The notes under the pieces are model-generated. The model did not search any database. It was given only the letters and a program-made list of their open reading frames with translations, and had not been told where the DNA came from. Shown piece by piece: positions 33,075 to 43,400 of a stretch of 64,000 nucleotides of DNA (the first letter of the stretch is position 1; every line of letters starts with the position of its first letter). The translations under genes and the position numbers were made by a program. The DNA is from Ferruginibacter sp. HRS2-29. GTDB taxonomy: Bacteria; Bacteroidota; Bacteroidia; Chitinophagales; Chitinophagaceae. The stretch is from contig NZ_RJUB01000143.1 of NCBI RefSeq assembly GCF_024343615.1, positions 1-64,000 on the forward strand, written 5' to 3'.

Positions 33075-33779
33075 ATGAGTATTAAAGGCATCTTTCCAAT
33101 CGACAAATGGAATTTTAAAAGTGAATCGGTTTTTACCGATTTACCTGCCGGAGACTTAGCTTTATTAACTGCGAACAAAACTGAGCAGGTATATAAAAAA
33201 GGAGAGATAATTTTCAGGGAAGCTGCATACCCGGCAGGCATTTTTTATATAAGCGAAGGAAAAGTAAAAAAATATAAGTTAGACAGTGACGGTAAGGAAC
33301 ATATTATTTATGTTGCCAACAAGGGCGAATTATTAGGTTACCATGCCATACTATCCGAAGACCGTTACCCGGATTCCGGCGCCGCATTGGAAGAAAGCCG
33401 TATTGTATTCATACCCCGGGAAGACTTTTTAGTCACTTTACAGCAATCATTAGTACTAAGCAAACGACTCTTAAAAACATTGAGCCATGAGTTTGCTGTA
33501 TTGGCCAACAGCCTTAGCATGTTTGCACAAAAATCGGTGAGGGAAAGATTAGCGCTTCAACTGATCGTACTGAGGGAAAAATACAAAGTAAATTTTGAGG
33601 CAGGTAATCCCGTAGAAATAAATATGAGCCGCGACGATTTGGCCAGCCTTGTAGGAACCGGAAGAGAAAATGTAGTAAGATTACTTACAGAGTTTAAGGA
33701 AGCCAGCATACTCGAAACAAAGGGCAGGAAAATTATTATACTGGATGTAAATAAACTGATTAAAATTGCGGGCGTGTAA
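33075..33779 (+). CDS. Crp/Fnr-family transcription regulator
   Basis: A 234-residue regulator with an N-terminal cyclic-nucleotide-binding-like beta roll (G-I-F-Y-I-S-E-G-K-V-K-K-Y, G-E-L-L-G-Y-H) and a C-terminal winged helix-turn-helix (M-S-R-D-D-L-A-S-L-V-G-T-G-R-E-N-V-V-R-L-L). The recognition helix has Arg-Glu-x-x-x-Arg as in CRP. No cysteine is present, so it cannot bind an Fe-S cluster like FNR; ligand unknown. The start at 33075 is chosen because the longer frame (33036) runs through its own promoter. A GTGAT-N4-ATCAA palindrome lies just upstream, suggesting autoregulation and control of the divergent pair. Confidence 0.92.
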   Translation: MSIKGIFPIDKWNFKSESVFTDLPAGDLALLTANKTEQVYKKGEIIFREAAYPAGIFYISEGKVKKYKLDSDGKEHIIYVANKGELLGYHAILSEDRYPDSGAALEESRIVFIPREDFLVTLQQSLVLSKRLLKTLSHEFAVLANSLSMFAQKSVRERLALQLIVLREKYKVNFEAGNPVEINMSRDDLASLVGTGRENVVRLLTEFKEASILETKGRKIIILDVNKLIKIAGV

Positions 33780-33871
33780 AATAAACTGTGCCGGGAGATC
33801 ACGATTTAACATCATATTAGCCCTTCCAAATTTTTTACTTTCCTATTAAACATATTATTTTTACGCCTTCA

Positions 33872-34264
33872 ATGAAGCCAGCAGTTACACTTGTTTTATT
33901 TTTATTCTCTTTCCTGTTAAGCGGATCGGGGCATGCCGCCCCCGCTGCACAGGCGGCTTCTGCTGTTTTTTCACAGGAAACAATTTTACAATACTATACT
34001 TCCGATTTCATCGCGGCCGCTGAGCATGCTGTTTTCACCACCAATCCGGTAGCAGAGCAACCCGATTGTTTTTCGTTTACAGAAGAAGATGACCCGGATG
34101 AAAGCCATGAAGACCTTTCTTCCGGCCGTCGATTCACCCCGTTCTCTCACTTTTTGATCTCCCGCGATAAATTCGCACTCTCCTGCCCGCTTTTGGCGAC
34201 CAGCAGAAACGATTTTCCGCAAAGCACCCGCATCTTCATCCTGCAGCGGGTTTTAAGGATTTGA
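33872..34264 (+). CDS. Hypothetical secreted 130-residue protein
   Basis: I do not recognise this protein. It starts with a signal peptide (M-K-P-A-V-T-L-V-L-F-L-F-S-F-L-L then G-H-A-A-P-A), followed by about 100 polar residues with an acidic patch E-E-D-D-P-D-E-S-H-E-D and a basic end R-I-F-I-L-Q-R-V-L-R-I. No known domain or catalytic motif is visible. It lies ahead of an RND efflux operon with a 125-bp gap. Small secreted proteins of this kind often precede efflux operons in Bacteroidetes, but its role is unknown. Confidence 0.6.
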   Translation: MKPAVTLVLFLFSFLLSGSGHAAPAAQAASAVFSQETILQYYTSDFIAAAEHAVFTTNPVAEQPDCFSFTEEDDPDESHEDLSSGRRFTPFSHFLISRDKFALSCPLLATSRNDFPQSTRIFILQRVLRI

Positions 34265-34389
34265 TCCTCCGCTTCACGGTCTACACTTTAATAGGAGGTT
34301 TGTTATCAACCTGATGCAACATGGCATGCAACCTGCCCGTAGCACCGCTTTACCCGCTAATTCCATTTACTAAATACTCATCTGACAAC

Positions 34390-35472
34390 ATGAACAAAAC
34401 TCTCTTGTTTATAGGGCTGGGCGCCATCGTGTGCTATACCAGCTGTAAGACAAAAAAAGAAGAAAAAGAAGAAACAGGAAAATATACCGTCACTTCGCCG
34501 CTTAAAGTGGATACCTCGTTTACCAAAGAATATGTTTCGCAGGTAAAATCCGTACGCAACATCGAGATCCGTGCCCAGGAAAAAGGCTTTCTCGAAAATA
34601 TTTATGTAGACGAAGGGCAGTATGTAAAAGCCGGGCAACTCCTGTTCCGCATCATGCCCAAAATATACGAAGCCGATCTGATGAAAGCGCAGGCGCAAGC
34701 GAAAGAAGCATCGATCGAATTATCAAACACCCGCATACTGGCCGATAAAAATGTAGTTTCCAAAAACGAACTCGCCATGGCACAAGCCAAGCTCGATGAA
34801 GCGAATGCCGAAGTGACGCTGGCAAAAGTGCATCTGTCGTTCACTGAGATCAGGGCGCCTTTTGATGGTACCATCGACCGGCTTCCTCTCAAACAGGGCA
34901 GCCTGGTGGATGAAAGCGAATTGCTCACCACCCTGTCCGACAACCGGCAGGTGTTTGCTTATTTCAATGTTTCCGAACCGGAATACCTGGATTACAAAGC
35001 ACACCTGAAAGATCATAACAATACCGAAGCCACCCTGTTGCTGGCAAATAATCAGCCGCTCCCCTATAAAGGTGTGGTAGAAACCATCGAAAGCGAATTC
35101 AACAGCGAAACCGGCAACATCGCCTTCAGGGCGAAATTCCCCAACCCCGACGGCCTGCTTAAACATGGCGAAACCGGTAAAGTACAAATGAAAGTTCCTT
35201 TAAGCAATGCCCTGGTGATACCGCAAAAAGCAACTTACGAGATACAGGATAAGATCTATGTTTTTGTGGTAGACAAAAATGGCACGGTGAAATCAAGAAA
35301 TATCACCATTACCGGCGAAATGCCCGACCTGTATGTAGTAAACAGCGGACTTACCGAAAACGACCAGATCATGGTGGAAGGCGTTCAGAATGTGAAGGAC
35401 GACAGCAAGATCGTCCCGGTTTTTGTAGCGCCACGTGAGATAGTTTCCAATCTGCGGTTGAAAGCAGAATAA
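34390..35472 (+). CDS. RND efflux periplasmic adaptor (AcrA/MexA family) lipoprotein
   Basis: The membrane-fusion protein of a tripartite pump. ATG at 34390 is chosen over 34321 because it gives a lipoprotein signal (M-N-K-T-L-L-F-I-G... with C19 in Y-T-S-C-K). The domains follow the family: a split lipoyl domain (V-D-E-G-Q-Y-V-K-A-G-Q-L-L-F near residue 80, I-R-A-P-F-D-G-T-I-D near 155), a coiled-coil hairpin between them (about 95-150), then a beta barrel and the membrane-proximal domain (L-V-I-P-Q-K-A). It is followed by the pump gene after 22 bp and by an outer-membrane channel. Confidence 0.95.
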   Translation: MNKTLLFIGLGAIVCYTSCKTKKEEKEETGKYTVTSPLKVDTSFTKEYVSQVKSVRNIEIRAQEKGFLENIYVDEGQYVKAGQLLFRIMPKIYEADLMKAQAQAKEASIELSNTRILADKNVVSKNELAMAQAKLDEANAEVTLAKVHLSFTEIRAPFDGTIDRLPLKQGSLVDESELLTTLSDNRQVFAYFNVSEPEYLDYKAHLKDHNNTEATLLLANNQPLPYKGVVETIESEFNSETGNIAFRAKFPNPDGLLKHGETGKVQMKVPLSNALVIPQKATYEIQDKIYVFVVDKNGTVKSRNITITGEMPDLYVVNSGLTENDQIMVEGVQNVKDDSKIVPVFVAPREIVSNLRLKAE

Positions 35473-35494
35473 TCTTCATCCAAAAAAAGTTTTC

Positions 35495-38400
35495 ATGTTT
35501 AATAAATTTATACACAGGCCCGTGCTGTCGATCGTCATATCGCTCATCATCGTTTTTATGGGAGCATTGGCCATGACGGGTTTACCCGTCACACAATTTC
35601 CGTCCATCTCACCACCAAAAGTGAATGTAACGGCAGAATATCCAGGCGCCAATGGCGAGCTGATGACCAAAGCCGTATTGATCCCGCTCGAACGGGCCAT
35701 CAACGGTATTCCCGGAATGAAATACATGGCTTCCGATGCCGGTAACGACGGCGAAGCTTCGATACAGGTGGTATTCAACCTGGGTACAGATCCCAACGTG
35801 GCTGCGGTGCAGGTGCAAAACCGCGTGGCTTCGGTGGTAAACAAGCTTCCCCCCATCGTGGTTCGCGAAGGTGTAAAGATCACGCGTGAAGAATCGAGCA
35901 TGCTGCTTTACATCAACCTCTTCAGCAACGATCCTAAAATGGATCAGAAATTCCTGTTCAATTTTGCGGATATCAATATCCTCTCTGAGTTGAAAAGGGT
36001 GAATGGTGTTGGTTTTGCCGACATCCTCGGCAACCGTGAATACGCCATGCGTATCTGGCTCAAACCTGATCGTATGCTGGCTTACAAGATATCTGCCGAT
36101 GAAGTGATGAAAGCGCTCGACGAGCAAAGCCTCGAAGCATCTCCGGGTAAAACGGGCGAAAGTTCCGGTAAACGATCGGAGGCTTTTGAATATGTATTGA
36201 AATATCCCGGCAGGTACAGCGATAAGGAAGGTTATGAAAATATCGTGTTGCGTTCCAATAAAGACGGCGAGATACTTCGCCTGAAAGATGTGGCCAATGT
36301 GGAATTCGGCAGTTCGATGTACGATATTTATTCCAACCTCAATGGGAAATCATCTGCCGCTATCGTGCTCAAGCAATCTTATGGAAGTAACGCTACACAG
36401 GTTATCAAAGATGTGAAAGCGAAACTCGAAGAGATCAAAGCGAATTCATTTCCAAAAGGGGTGGATTATGAAATAAGCTACGACGTGTCGAAGTTCCTCG
36501 ATGCCTCCATCGAAAAAGTGATCCATACGTTGGTGGAAGCATTTATCCTTGTGGGTATCGTGGTATTCATATTCCTCGGAGACTGGCGCTCCACGCTCAT
36601 TCCGGCAATAGCGGTGCCGGTATCGCTGGTAGGAACATTCATCTTCATGCAGTTCTTCGGCATCACACTCAACCTCATCACCTTGTTTGCATTGGTACTG
36701 GCGATCGGTATCGTGGTAGATAATGCCATTGTAGTGATAGAGGCCGTGCATGCAAAGATGGAAACCAAACATCTGTCGCCGCTGGCCGCCACCGAAGAAG
36801 CGATGCACGAGATCAGCGGGGCTATTATCGCGATCACTTTTGTGATGGCCGCCGTATTCATACCGGTGGCATTCATGTCGGGGCCGGTGGGTATTTTCTA
36901 TCGTCAGTTCTCCATCACCATGGCTACTTCCATCATTCTTTCGGGTGTGGTGGCGCTTACGTTGACGCCTGCGCTTTGCGCCATCATGTTGAAAAACAAT
37001 CATGGCAAAGCCAGGAAGAAAAATATGCTGAATCGCGGGCTTGATGGTTTTAATAACTGGTTCAACAGGCTTACGGGCAGGTACCAGAAATTATTGAAAC
37101 TGATCGTGAACAGGCGTGTGATCACATTCGGTATGCTCATCGCATTCTGCGTGGGCACGTATTTCATTAGCGGAAGCGTACCGTCTGGTTTCATTCCCAA
37201 TGAAGACCAGGGTATGTTTTATGCGGTGATACAGACCCCGCCCGGGTCTTCGCTGGAGCGGACCAACCAGGTAGCCGAAAAATTACAGAAGATCGCTGAA
37301 GGCATCGACGGTGTTTCTTCCGTGTCTTCCCTGGCCGGATATGAAATTCTCACAGAAGGAACAGGTTCTAATTCCGGTACCTGTCTTGTGAATCTTAAAT
37401 CCTGGGAAAAGCGCAAGCATTCGGTGCAGGAGATCATGAAAGAGCTGGAAGAAAAATCCAAAGAGATCACCGGCGCTACCATCGAATTCTTCCAGCCACC
37501 GGCGGTGCCGGGTTATGGTGCAGCGGGCGGTTTCGAATTGCGCCTGCTGGATAAAGCCGGGTCGGGCGATTATAAAAAGATGGAAACGGTGAGCAGAAAT
37601 TTTGTGGCGGAACTGAGCAAGCGCCCCGAACTATCTTCTGTATTCACTTTTTACAGCGCCAGCTTTCCTCAATACATGCTGCACATCGACAATGACATTG
37701 CGCAGCAAAAAGGCGTAACGATCGACAATGCGATGAACACACTTTCCACATTAGTGGGAAGTAACTACGAAACCAGCTTCATCAAATACGACCGTCAATA
37801 CAAAGTGATGGTACAGGCGTCGCCTGAATACCGTGCATTGCCGGAAGATATCCTGAAGTTGTATGTAAAAAATGACCGCGATGAAATGGTCCCTTTTTCC
37901 GCCTTCATGACCATGGAAAAAGTATATGGCCTTTCGGAAATAACCCGTCACAACCTTTACAACGCTTCTGAGATCAGCGGTGCAACCGGCCCGGGATACA
38001 GCAGCGGCGCAGCTATCAATGCCGTAACCGAAGTTGCGAAGAAAAGTTTGCCGAGAGGTTTCGGCATCGACTGGGCAGGTATCTCTGCCGATGAAGTTGC
38101 CCGCGGAAACGAAGCCATCTGGATCTTCCTCATTTGCCTGGGATTCGTGTATCTCTTGCTGGCAGCGCAATACGAAAGCTTCCTGCTTCCGCTTGCGGTG
38201 ATCCTTTCCTTGCCTGCAGGTGTATTTGGCGCATTCGTGTTGTTGAAATTATTGGGCCTCGAAAATAATATCTATGCGCAGGTGGCGATGGTAATGCTGA
38301 TCGGGTTGCTGGGGAAGAATGCGGTGCTGATCGTAGAATTTGCAGTGCAGGGGCATCGTTCCGGCCACTCCGTTTTGAGATCGGCGATTGATGGCGCCAC

Positions 38401-38689
38401 TGCCAGGTTCCGTCCGATCCTGATGACTTCCTTTGCCTTCATCGCCGGATTGATACCGCTTGTATTTGCAACGGGGCCGGGCGCTGTGGGCAACCGCACC
38501 ATCGGTACGGCAGCAGCGGGCGGGATGATCTTCGGTACCGTATTCGGTGTGATCATCATACCGGGACTGTATTTCCTGTTCGCAAAAATATCAGAGAAAA
38601 AGATCCTGGTAAAAGATGAAGAAAAAAATCCTCTATCTGAAGCTGTTGAAAACAATTACGAAAAATTAGACAATCATGATGAAAGCTAA
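35495..38689 (+). CDS. RND multidrug efflux transporter, HAE-1 (AcrB/MexB-like)
   Basis: A 1064-residue proton-driven inner-membrane pump with twelve membrane spans and two large periplasmic loops. The N terminus (M-F-N-K-F-I-H-R-P-V-L) and the duplicated halves are typical of hydrophobe/amphiphile efflux. In TM4 the proton-relay region reads G-I-V-V-D-N-A-I-V-V-I-E, with one Asp followed by Asn instead of the Asp-Asp pair of AcrB; this variant is common in the phylum. Substrates cannot be told from sequence. It overlaps the channel gene by 14 bp, so the three genes form one operon. Confidence 0.96.
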   Translation: MFNKFIHRPVLSIVISLIIVFMGALAMTGLPVTQFPSISPPKVNVTAEYPGANGELMTKAVLIPLERAINGIPGMKYMASDAGNDGEASIQVVFNLGTDPNVAAVQVQNRVASVVNKLPPIVVREGVKITREESSMLLYINLFSNDPKMDQKFLFNFADINILSELKRVNGVGFADILGNREYAMRIWLKPDRMLAYKISADEVMKALDEQSLEASPGKTGESSGKRSEAFEYVLKYPGRYSDKEGYENIVLRSNKDGEILRLKDVANVEFGSSMYDIYSNLNGKSSAAIVLKQSYGSNATQVIKDVKAKLEEIKANSFPKGVDYEISYDVSKFLDASIEKVIHTLVEAFILVGIVVFIFLGDWRSTLIPAIAVPVSLVGTFIFMQFFGITLNLITLFALVLAIGIVVDNAIVVIEAVHAKMETKHLSPLAATEEAMHEISGAIIAITFVMAAVFIPVAFMSGPVGIFYRQFSITMATSIILSGVVALTLTPALCAIMLKNNHGKARKKNMLNRGLDGFNNWFNRLTGRYQKLLKLIVNRRVITFGMLIAFCVGTYFISGSVPSGFIPNEDQGMFYAVIQTPPGSSLERTNQVAEKLQKIAEGIDGVSSVSSLAGYEILTEGTGSNSGTCLVNLKSWEKRKHSVQEIMKELEEKSKEITGATIEFFQPPAVPGYGAAGGFELRLLDKAGSGDYKKMETVSRNFVAELSKRPELSSVFTFYSASFPQYMLHIDNDIAQQKGVTIDNAMNTLSTLVGSNYETSFIKYDRQYKVMVQASPEYRALPEDILKLYVKNDRDEMVPFSAFMTMEKVYGLSEITRHNLYNASEISGATGPGYSSGAAINAVTEVAKKSLPRGFGIDWAGISADEVARGNEAIWIFLICLGFVYLLLAAQYESFLLPLAVILSLPAGVFGAFVLLKLLGLENNIYAQVAMVMLIGLLGKNAVLIVEFAVQGHRSGHSVLRSAIDGATARFRPILMTSFAFIAGLIPLVFATGPGAVGNRTIGTAAAGGMIFGTVFGVIIIPGLYFLFAKISEKKILVKDEEKNPLSEAVENNYEKLDNHDES

Positions 38690-40103
38690 AATATATGCCG
38701 GTATATCGGCCATCTGTTTCGCAATAGCAAGTTGCTCGGTTCCGAAATCGGTACAGCAGACAGAAAACAAAACGGTGCCCGTATCCTTTACTAACGGAAA
38801 CGATACCACGCAAACTAACCTGGTAAAGTGGAAAGAATTTTTCACTGATCCAAACCTTGTAACATTGATCGATTCGGCCCTTGCGCACAACCAGGAGCTC
38901 AGCATTACCATGCAGGAAATAGAGATCGCTAAAAATGAGATCAGGCTCAAACAGGCGCCTTTATCGCCAACAGTGGGAGCCCGCATAGGTACCGGGGTGG
39001 AAAAAGTGGGCCGTTATACCAGCCAGGGAGCCGGGGATGCCTCTACAGATATAGCCCCCGGGAAAGCAGTACCCGACCCGCTTACAGACATCACCGCTTC
39101 CCTGTATGCAAACTGGGAAGTAGATATCTGGAAGAAATTGCGCACAGCCAAACAGGCAGCAGTCACGCGTTATCTCTCTACCGTGGAAGGTAAAAATTTC
39201 ATGGTCACCAACCTGGTAGCGGAGATCGCCAATTCGTATTACGAATTGCTTGCGCTCGACAACCAGCTGGAAATTGTGCAACAGAATATTTCGCTGCAAA
39301 AGAATGCGCTGGAGATTGTAAAGATCCAGAAAGAAGCATCACGGGTAACTGAACTCGCTGTGCAGAAATTTCAGGCGGAAGTGCTAAAATCGCAGAGCCT
39401 CGAATTCGATATTTTGCAGCAAATAAAAGAGAGCGAAAATAATATCAATTTTTTATTGGGACGATTTCCGCAACCGGTGGCAAGAGAAAAAAACAATTTC
39501 GCTTCGCTGATCCCCGCCACTATCAGTGCAGGCATCCCCTCGCAGTTGCTGGCTAATCGTGCCGATATCCGGCAGGCAGAACTGGATCTTACCGCGGCCA
39601 GACTGGATGTAAAAGTAGCCCGCGCCGAATTTTATCCATCGCTGGGGATATCGGCGGCTATAGGCTTACAGGCTTTCAAGCCTTCGTATTTATACAAGCT
39701 TCCGGAATCTTTGTTGTATTCTGTTGCAGGCGATCTTGCCGGGCCGCTCATCAATCGCAATGCGATCAAAGCTGAATTTTATTCCGCTAATGCACGGCAA
39801 TTGCAATCGATGTATAATTATGAAAAGAGCATCCTCAATGCATTCATGGAAGTTTCCACACAACTTTCCAGGATCGACAACCTCGACAAAAGTTATGCGT
39901 TGAAAGCAAAACAGGTAGATGCACTCAATCGTTCCATCGAGATTTCCAACGATCTCTTCCGCAATGCGAGGGCCGACTACCTTGAAGTGCTGATGACGCA
40001 AAGGGATGCGCTGGATTCAAAACTCGAACTGGTTGAAACGAAAAAACAACAGCTCAATGCGGTGGTGAATGTGTATAGGAGTTTGGGAGGGGGTTGGGAG
40101 TAA
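38676..40103 (+). CDS. RND efflux outer-membrane channel (OprM/NodT family) lipoprotein
   Basis: A TolC-like outer-membrane factor. The 475-residue protein has a lipoprotein signal (A-I-A-S-C-S, Cys20), two repeated OEP domains rich in long helices (N-S-Y-Y-E-L-L-A-L-D near 165; R-A-D-I-R-Q-A-E near 290, the NodT-family motif) and a C-terminal M-T-Q-R-D-A-L-D-S-K-L segment. The ATG overlaps the end of the pump gene by 14 bp. A terminator follows at 40131-40164. Confidence 0.95.
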   Translation: MMKAKIYAGISAICFAIASCSVPKSVQQTENKTVPVSFTNGNDTTQTNLVKWKEFFTDPNLVTLIDSALAHNQELSITMQEIEIAKNEIRLKQAPLSPTVGARIGTGVEKVGRYTSQGAGDASTDIAPGKAVPDPLTDITASLYANWEVDIWKKLRTAKQAAVTRYLSTVEGKNFMVTNLVAEIANSYYELLALDNQLEIVQQNISLQKNALEIVKIQKEASRVTELAVQKFQAEVLKSQSLEFDILQQIKESENNINFLLGRFPQPVAREKNNFASLIPATISAGIPSQLLANRADIRQAELDLTAARLDVKVARAEFYPSLGISAAIGLQAFKPSYLYKLPESLLYSVAGDLAGPLINRNAIKAEFYSANARQLQSMYNYEKSILNAFMEVSTQLSRIDNLDKSYALKAKQVDALNRSIEISNDLFRNARADYLEVLMTQRDALDSKLELVETKKQQLNAVVNVYRSLGGGWE

Positions 40104-40130
40104 ACGCTTCTACGGAAACCCGTAAATTAT

Positions 40131-40164
40131 AAAGGCGCAGAAGGGGTATCTTTCTGCGCCTTTT
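40131..40164 (+). terminator. Terminator of the RND efflux operon
   Basis: AAAGGCGCAGAA and TTCTGCGCCTTTT form a 12-bp stem with a 9-nt loop, followed by a T-rich tract, 27 bp after the channel stop. Confidence 0.9.
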
Positions 40165-40222
40165 GTTTTGGTGATATTTAGAGAATGAGATACGTTTAAA
40201 GTGCCGAAGCGAAAGAGTTTTT

Positions 40223-40244
40223 AAGTGTGTGTGTGGGGGGGGGG
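40223..40244. repeat. TG-repeat followed by ten G
   Basis: A short alternating TG run followed by G10 lies between the efflux operon and the tracrRNA. Such homopolymer tracts are prone to length change by slippage, and its length may also be a sequencing uncertainty. Confidence 0.85.
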
Positions 40245-40332
40245 ATAGTATGTAAATTTTATTTATATTTAAAATCCTAAATAATCTATACTGCCTAAGA
40301 AAACATCTCACAAATTAATAATCAAATATCAT

Positions 40333-40406
40333 AAAAGAAGAAAGCGACTTACGCCGCTTTAAATGTTTTCACAACGGAATAATCCTTATTGTGATTTGCT
40401 TTCAAG
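40333..40406 (-). ncRNA. tracrRNA of the type II-C CRISPR system
   Basis: On the minus strand TTGAAAGCAAATCACAA (40389-40405) is a perfect 17-base complement to the crRNA repeat 5' part. It is followed by the small stem AAGGATTATTCC enclosed by CACAA/TTGTG, then by a terminator-like hairpin (40341-40360, AAAGCG...CGCTTT) and a T-rich tract (40331-40340). This anti-repeat/nexus/terminator order is that of type II tracrRNAs in Bacteroidetes. TATCTTTA at 40410-40417 (one base off TAnnTTTG) would start transcription just ahead of the anti-repeat. It is divergent from cas9. Confidence 0.88.
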
Positions 40407-40445
40407 TTTTAAAGATATAAATTAAAAGATTTAAAATAATGTTTT

Positions 40446-43400
40446 ATGAAAAAAAATATTTTAGGCTTGGATCTGGGAACGAATAGCATTGGTTGGGCGT
40501 TAATTGAAAAAGATGACGAGAACGCTTATGGTAAAATTGTTTCGGCGGGGAGTCGTATCCTTCCAATGAGCCAAGACATTTTGGGAAAATTTGACAGCGG
40601 TATTTCCATTTCACAAACGGCCGAAAGAACTAATTTCCGTGGAATAAGAAGATTGAGAGAAAGGCATTTGCTTAGAAGAGAAAGGCTTCACAGAGTACTA
40701 AATATACTTAATTTCTTACCCGAACATTATGCTGCGCAAATTGATTTCGAAAAAAAATTAGGGCAATTTATTCCTGAAACCGAACCAAAACTTCCGTACC
40801 GCTTTGAAAAAGAAAATAATAAATCAGAGTTTCTTTTTAAAAACTCATTTAATGAAATGGTGAAAGATTTTTCTATTCATCAACCACAACTTTTAGAAAA
40901 TGATAAACTTATACCATATGACTGGACCATATATTACTTGCGTAAAAAAGCCCTTACCGATAAAATAGAAAAGGAAGAGTTAGCATGGCTGTTGTTGCAT
41001 TTTAATCAAAAAAGAGGCTATTATCAGTTGCGGGGTGAAGATGAGGAAGAAACTCCTAATAAATTAGTTGAATTTTATTCTTTAAAAGTTGTTGATGTAG
41101 TAGCCACTGATGATAAAAAAGGCGACGAGGTTTGGTACAATGTACATTTAGAAAATACCTGGATATACAGGCGTACCAGTAAAGTGTTTTTAGATTGGAT
41201 TGGTAAAACAAAAGATTTTATTGTAACTACAGATATAAACGATGATGGATCTATAAAGACAGATAAAGAAGGTAAAGAAAAACGATCTTTTCGTGCTCCT
41301 GCAGAAAATGATTGGACATTAGTAAAAAAGAAAACCGAATTTGATATTGACAAAAGCCACAAAACTGTTGGTACATATATATACGATACACTCCTTCAAA
41401 AGCCTAATCAAAAGGTAAAAGGAAAACTGGTAAGAGTAATTGAAAGAAAGTTTTACAAGGCAGAACTGGAAATTATTTTAAAAACACAGCAGCAATATCA
41501 CATAGAATTACAGGACAAGAATTTATATCAACTATGCCTGGAAGAATTGTATGAAAACAATGAAGGCCATCGCAATAGTATTGGCACTAAAGATTTTGTT
41601 CATTTATTTCTGAACGATATTATTTTTTATCAGCGGCCATTAAAAAGTAAAAAATCGCTGATAAGCAATTGCAAATTTGAAAGTCGTACTTACATAAAAG
41701 ATGGGATAAAATATACAGAGCCTCTTAAATGTATTGCAGCATCTCATCCTTTATTTCAGGAATACCGGCTTTGGCAATGGTTACAAAATTTAAGAATTAT
41801 TGAAAAAGAAACTGACAATATTGTTACAACACAATTTTTAAATACCGAAGAAGATTGGGCAAACTTATTTGAATGGCTAAATGAGAGAAAAGAAATTGAC
41901 AACAAAGCACTCATCAGCTACTTGGCAAAACCATTAAAATTAAAAGCAAGTGACTACAGGTGGAATTATGTGTATGATGAAACAAATGACACGAAGAAAT
42001 ACCCTTGTAATGAAACGAAAGCACAAATAAAATCCCGACTTGCAAAATGTGAAAATATCCCAACGGACTTTTTAACGAAAGAAAAAGAAGAAGCGCTTTG
42101 GCATATCCTGTATTCTGTAGAAGATAAATTTGACATAGAGAAAGCCCTCAAGACATTCGCAGAAAAAAATTCTTTAGGGGATGACTTTGTTGAAAATTTC
42201 AAAAAGTTTCCACCTTTCAAAAAAGATTACGGTGCTTACTCTAGCAAAGCAATTAAAAAAATATTGCCGTTATTAAGAATTGGTAAATATTGGGATGAAA
42301 AGAATTTTCACCGACAAACTAAAGAGCGAGTTGAAAAATTAATGTCGGGAGAATATGACGACAGCATTAGAGACCGAGTAAGAGAAAAATCTATACAACT
42401 TACTAAAATTGAAGATTTTAGCGGATTGCCGCAATGGCTCGCCTCTTACATAGTTTACGACAGGCACTCTGAAGATGGCGAAATAAAAAAGTGGAAAATA
42501 CCGGCTGATATAGAAAAACTGGAGCAGCATAGTTTAAGAAATCCAATAGTAGAGCAGGTAATAAATGAAACCCTGCAAGTAGTAAAATCAATATGGTTAC
42601 AATATGGGAATGGCAAGGAAGATTTTTTTGACGAGATCCATATTGAGCTTGGGCGGGAAATGAAGAACCCTGCTGACAAACGCAGGCAAATGACGAACCA
42701 GATAAGTGAAAATGAAAACACCAACCTGCGCATGAAAGCTATGTTGATGGAACTTTTGAATGAAGGTGACGCAGAAAATGTACGCCCGTACTCACCCATG
42801 CAACAGGAAATATTGAAATTGTACGAAGAAGGGGTACTTAACGGTACTGAGCCCGTGGATGACGATATTTTGAAAATTTCTAAACAGCCTCAACCATCTT
42901 CTTCCGACCTAAAAAGATATATCCTTTGGCTTCAACAAAAGTATCGTTCGCCCTATACCGGTGAAATTATTCCTTTAAACAAGTTATTTACCAGAGAGTA
43001 TGACATTGAACATATTATACCGCAATCAAGGTATTTTGACGATTCTCTAAGCAATAAAGTTATTTGTGAAACAGCCGTCAATAAAGATAAGGCTAATTTA
43101 TTGGGTTATGAATATATAAAAAGCAATTACGGTAAAACAATTGAGTTGAGCAATGGCAGGAGTATTAAAATACTTACTGTAGATGCTTACGAAAAATTCA
43201 TAAAGGAACATTACAGCAAAAGCAGGAGTAAAATGAAAAAGTTGTTGATGGATGAGATACCGGAAGCATTTATTCAAAGACAATTAAATGACAGCAGGTA
43301 TATAAGCAAAGTAGTTAAAAATCTCATGAGCAATATTGTAAGAGAGCGTGACGAACAGGAAGCCATATCAAAAAAAGTAATAGCATCTAATGGTGCAATA

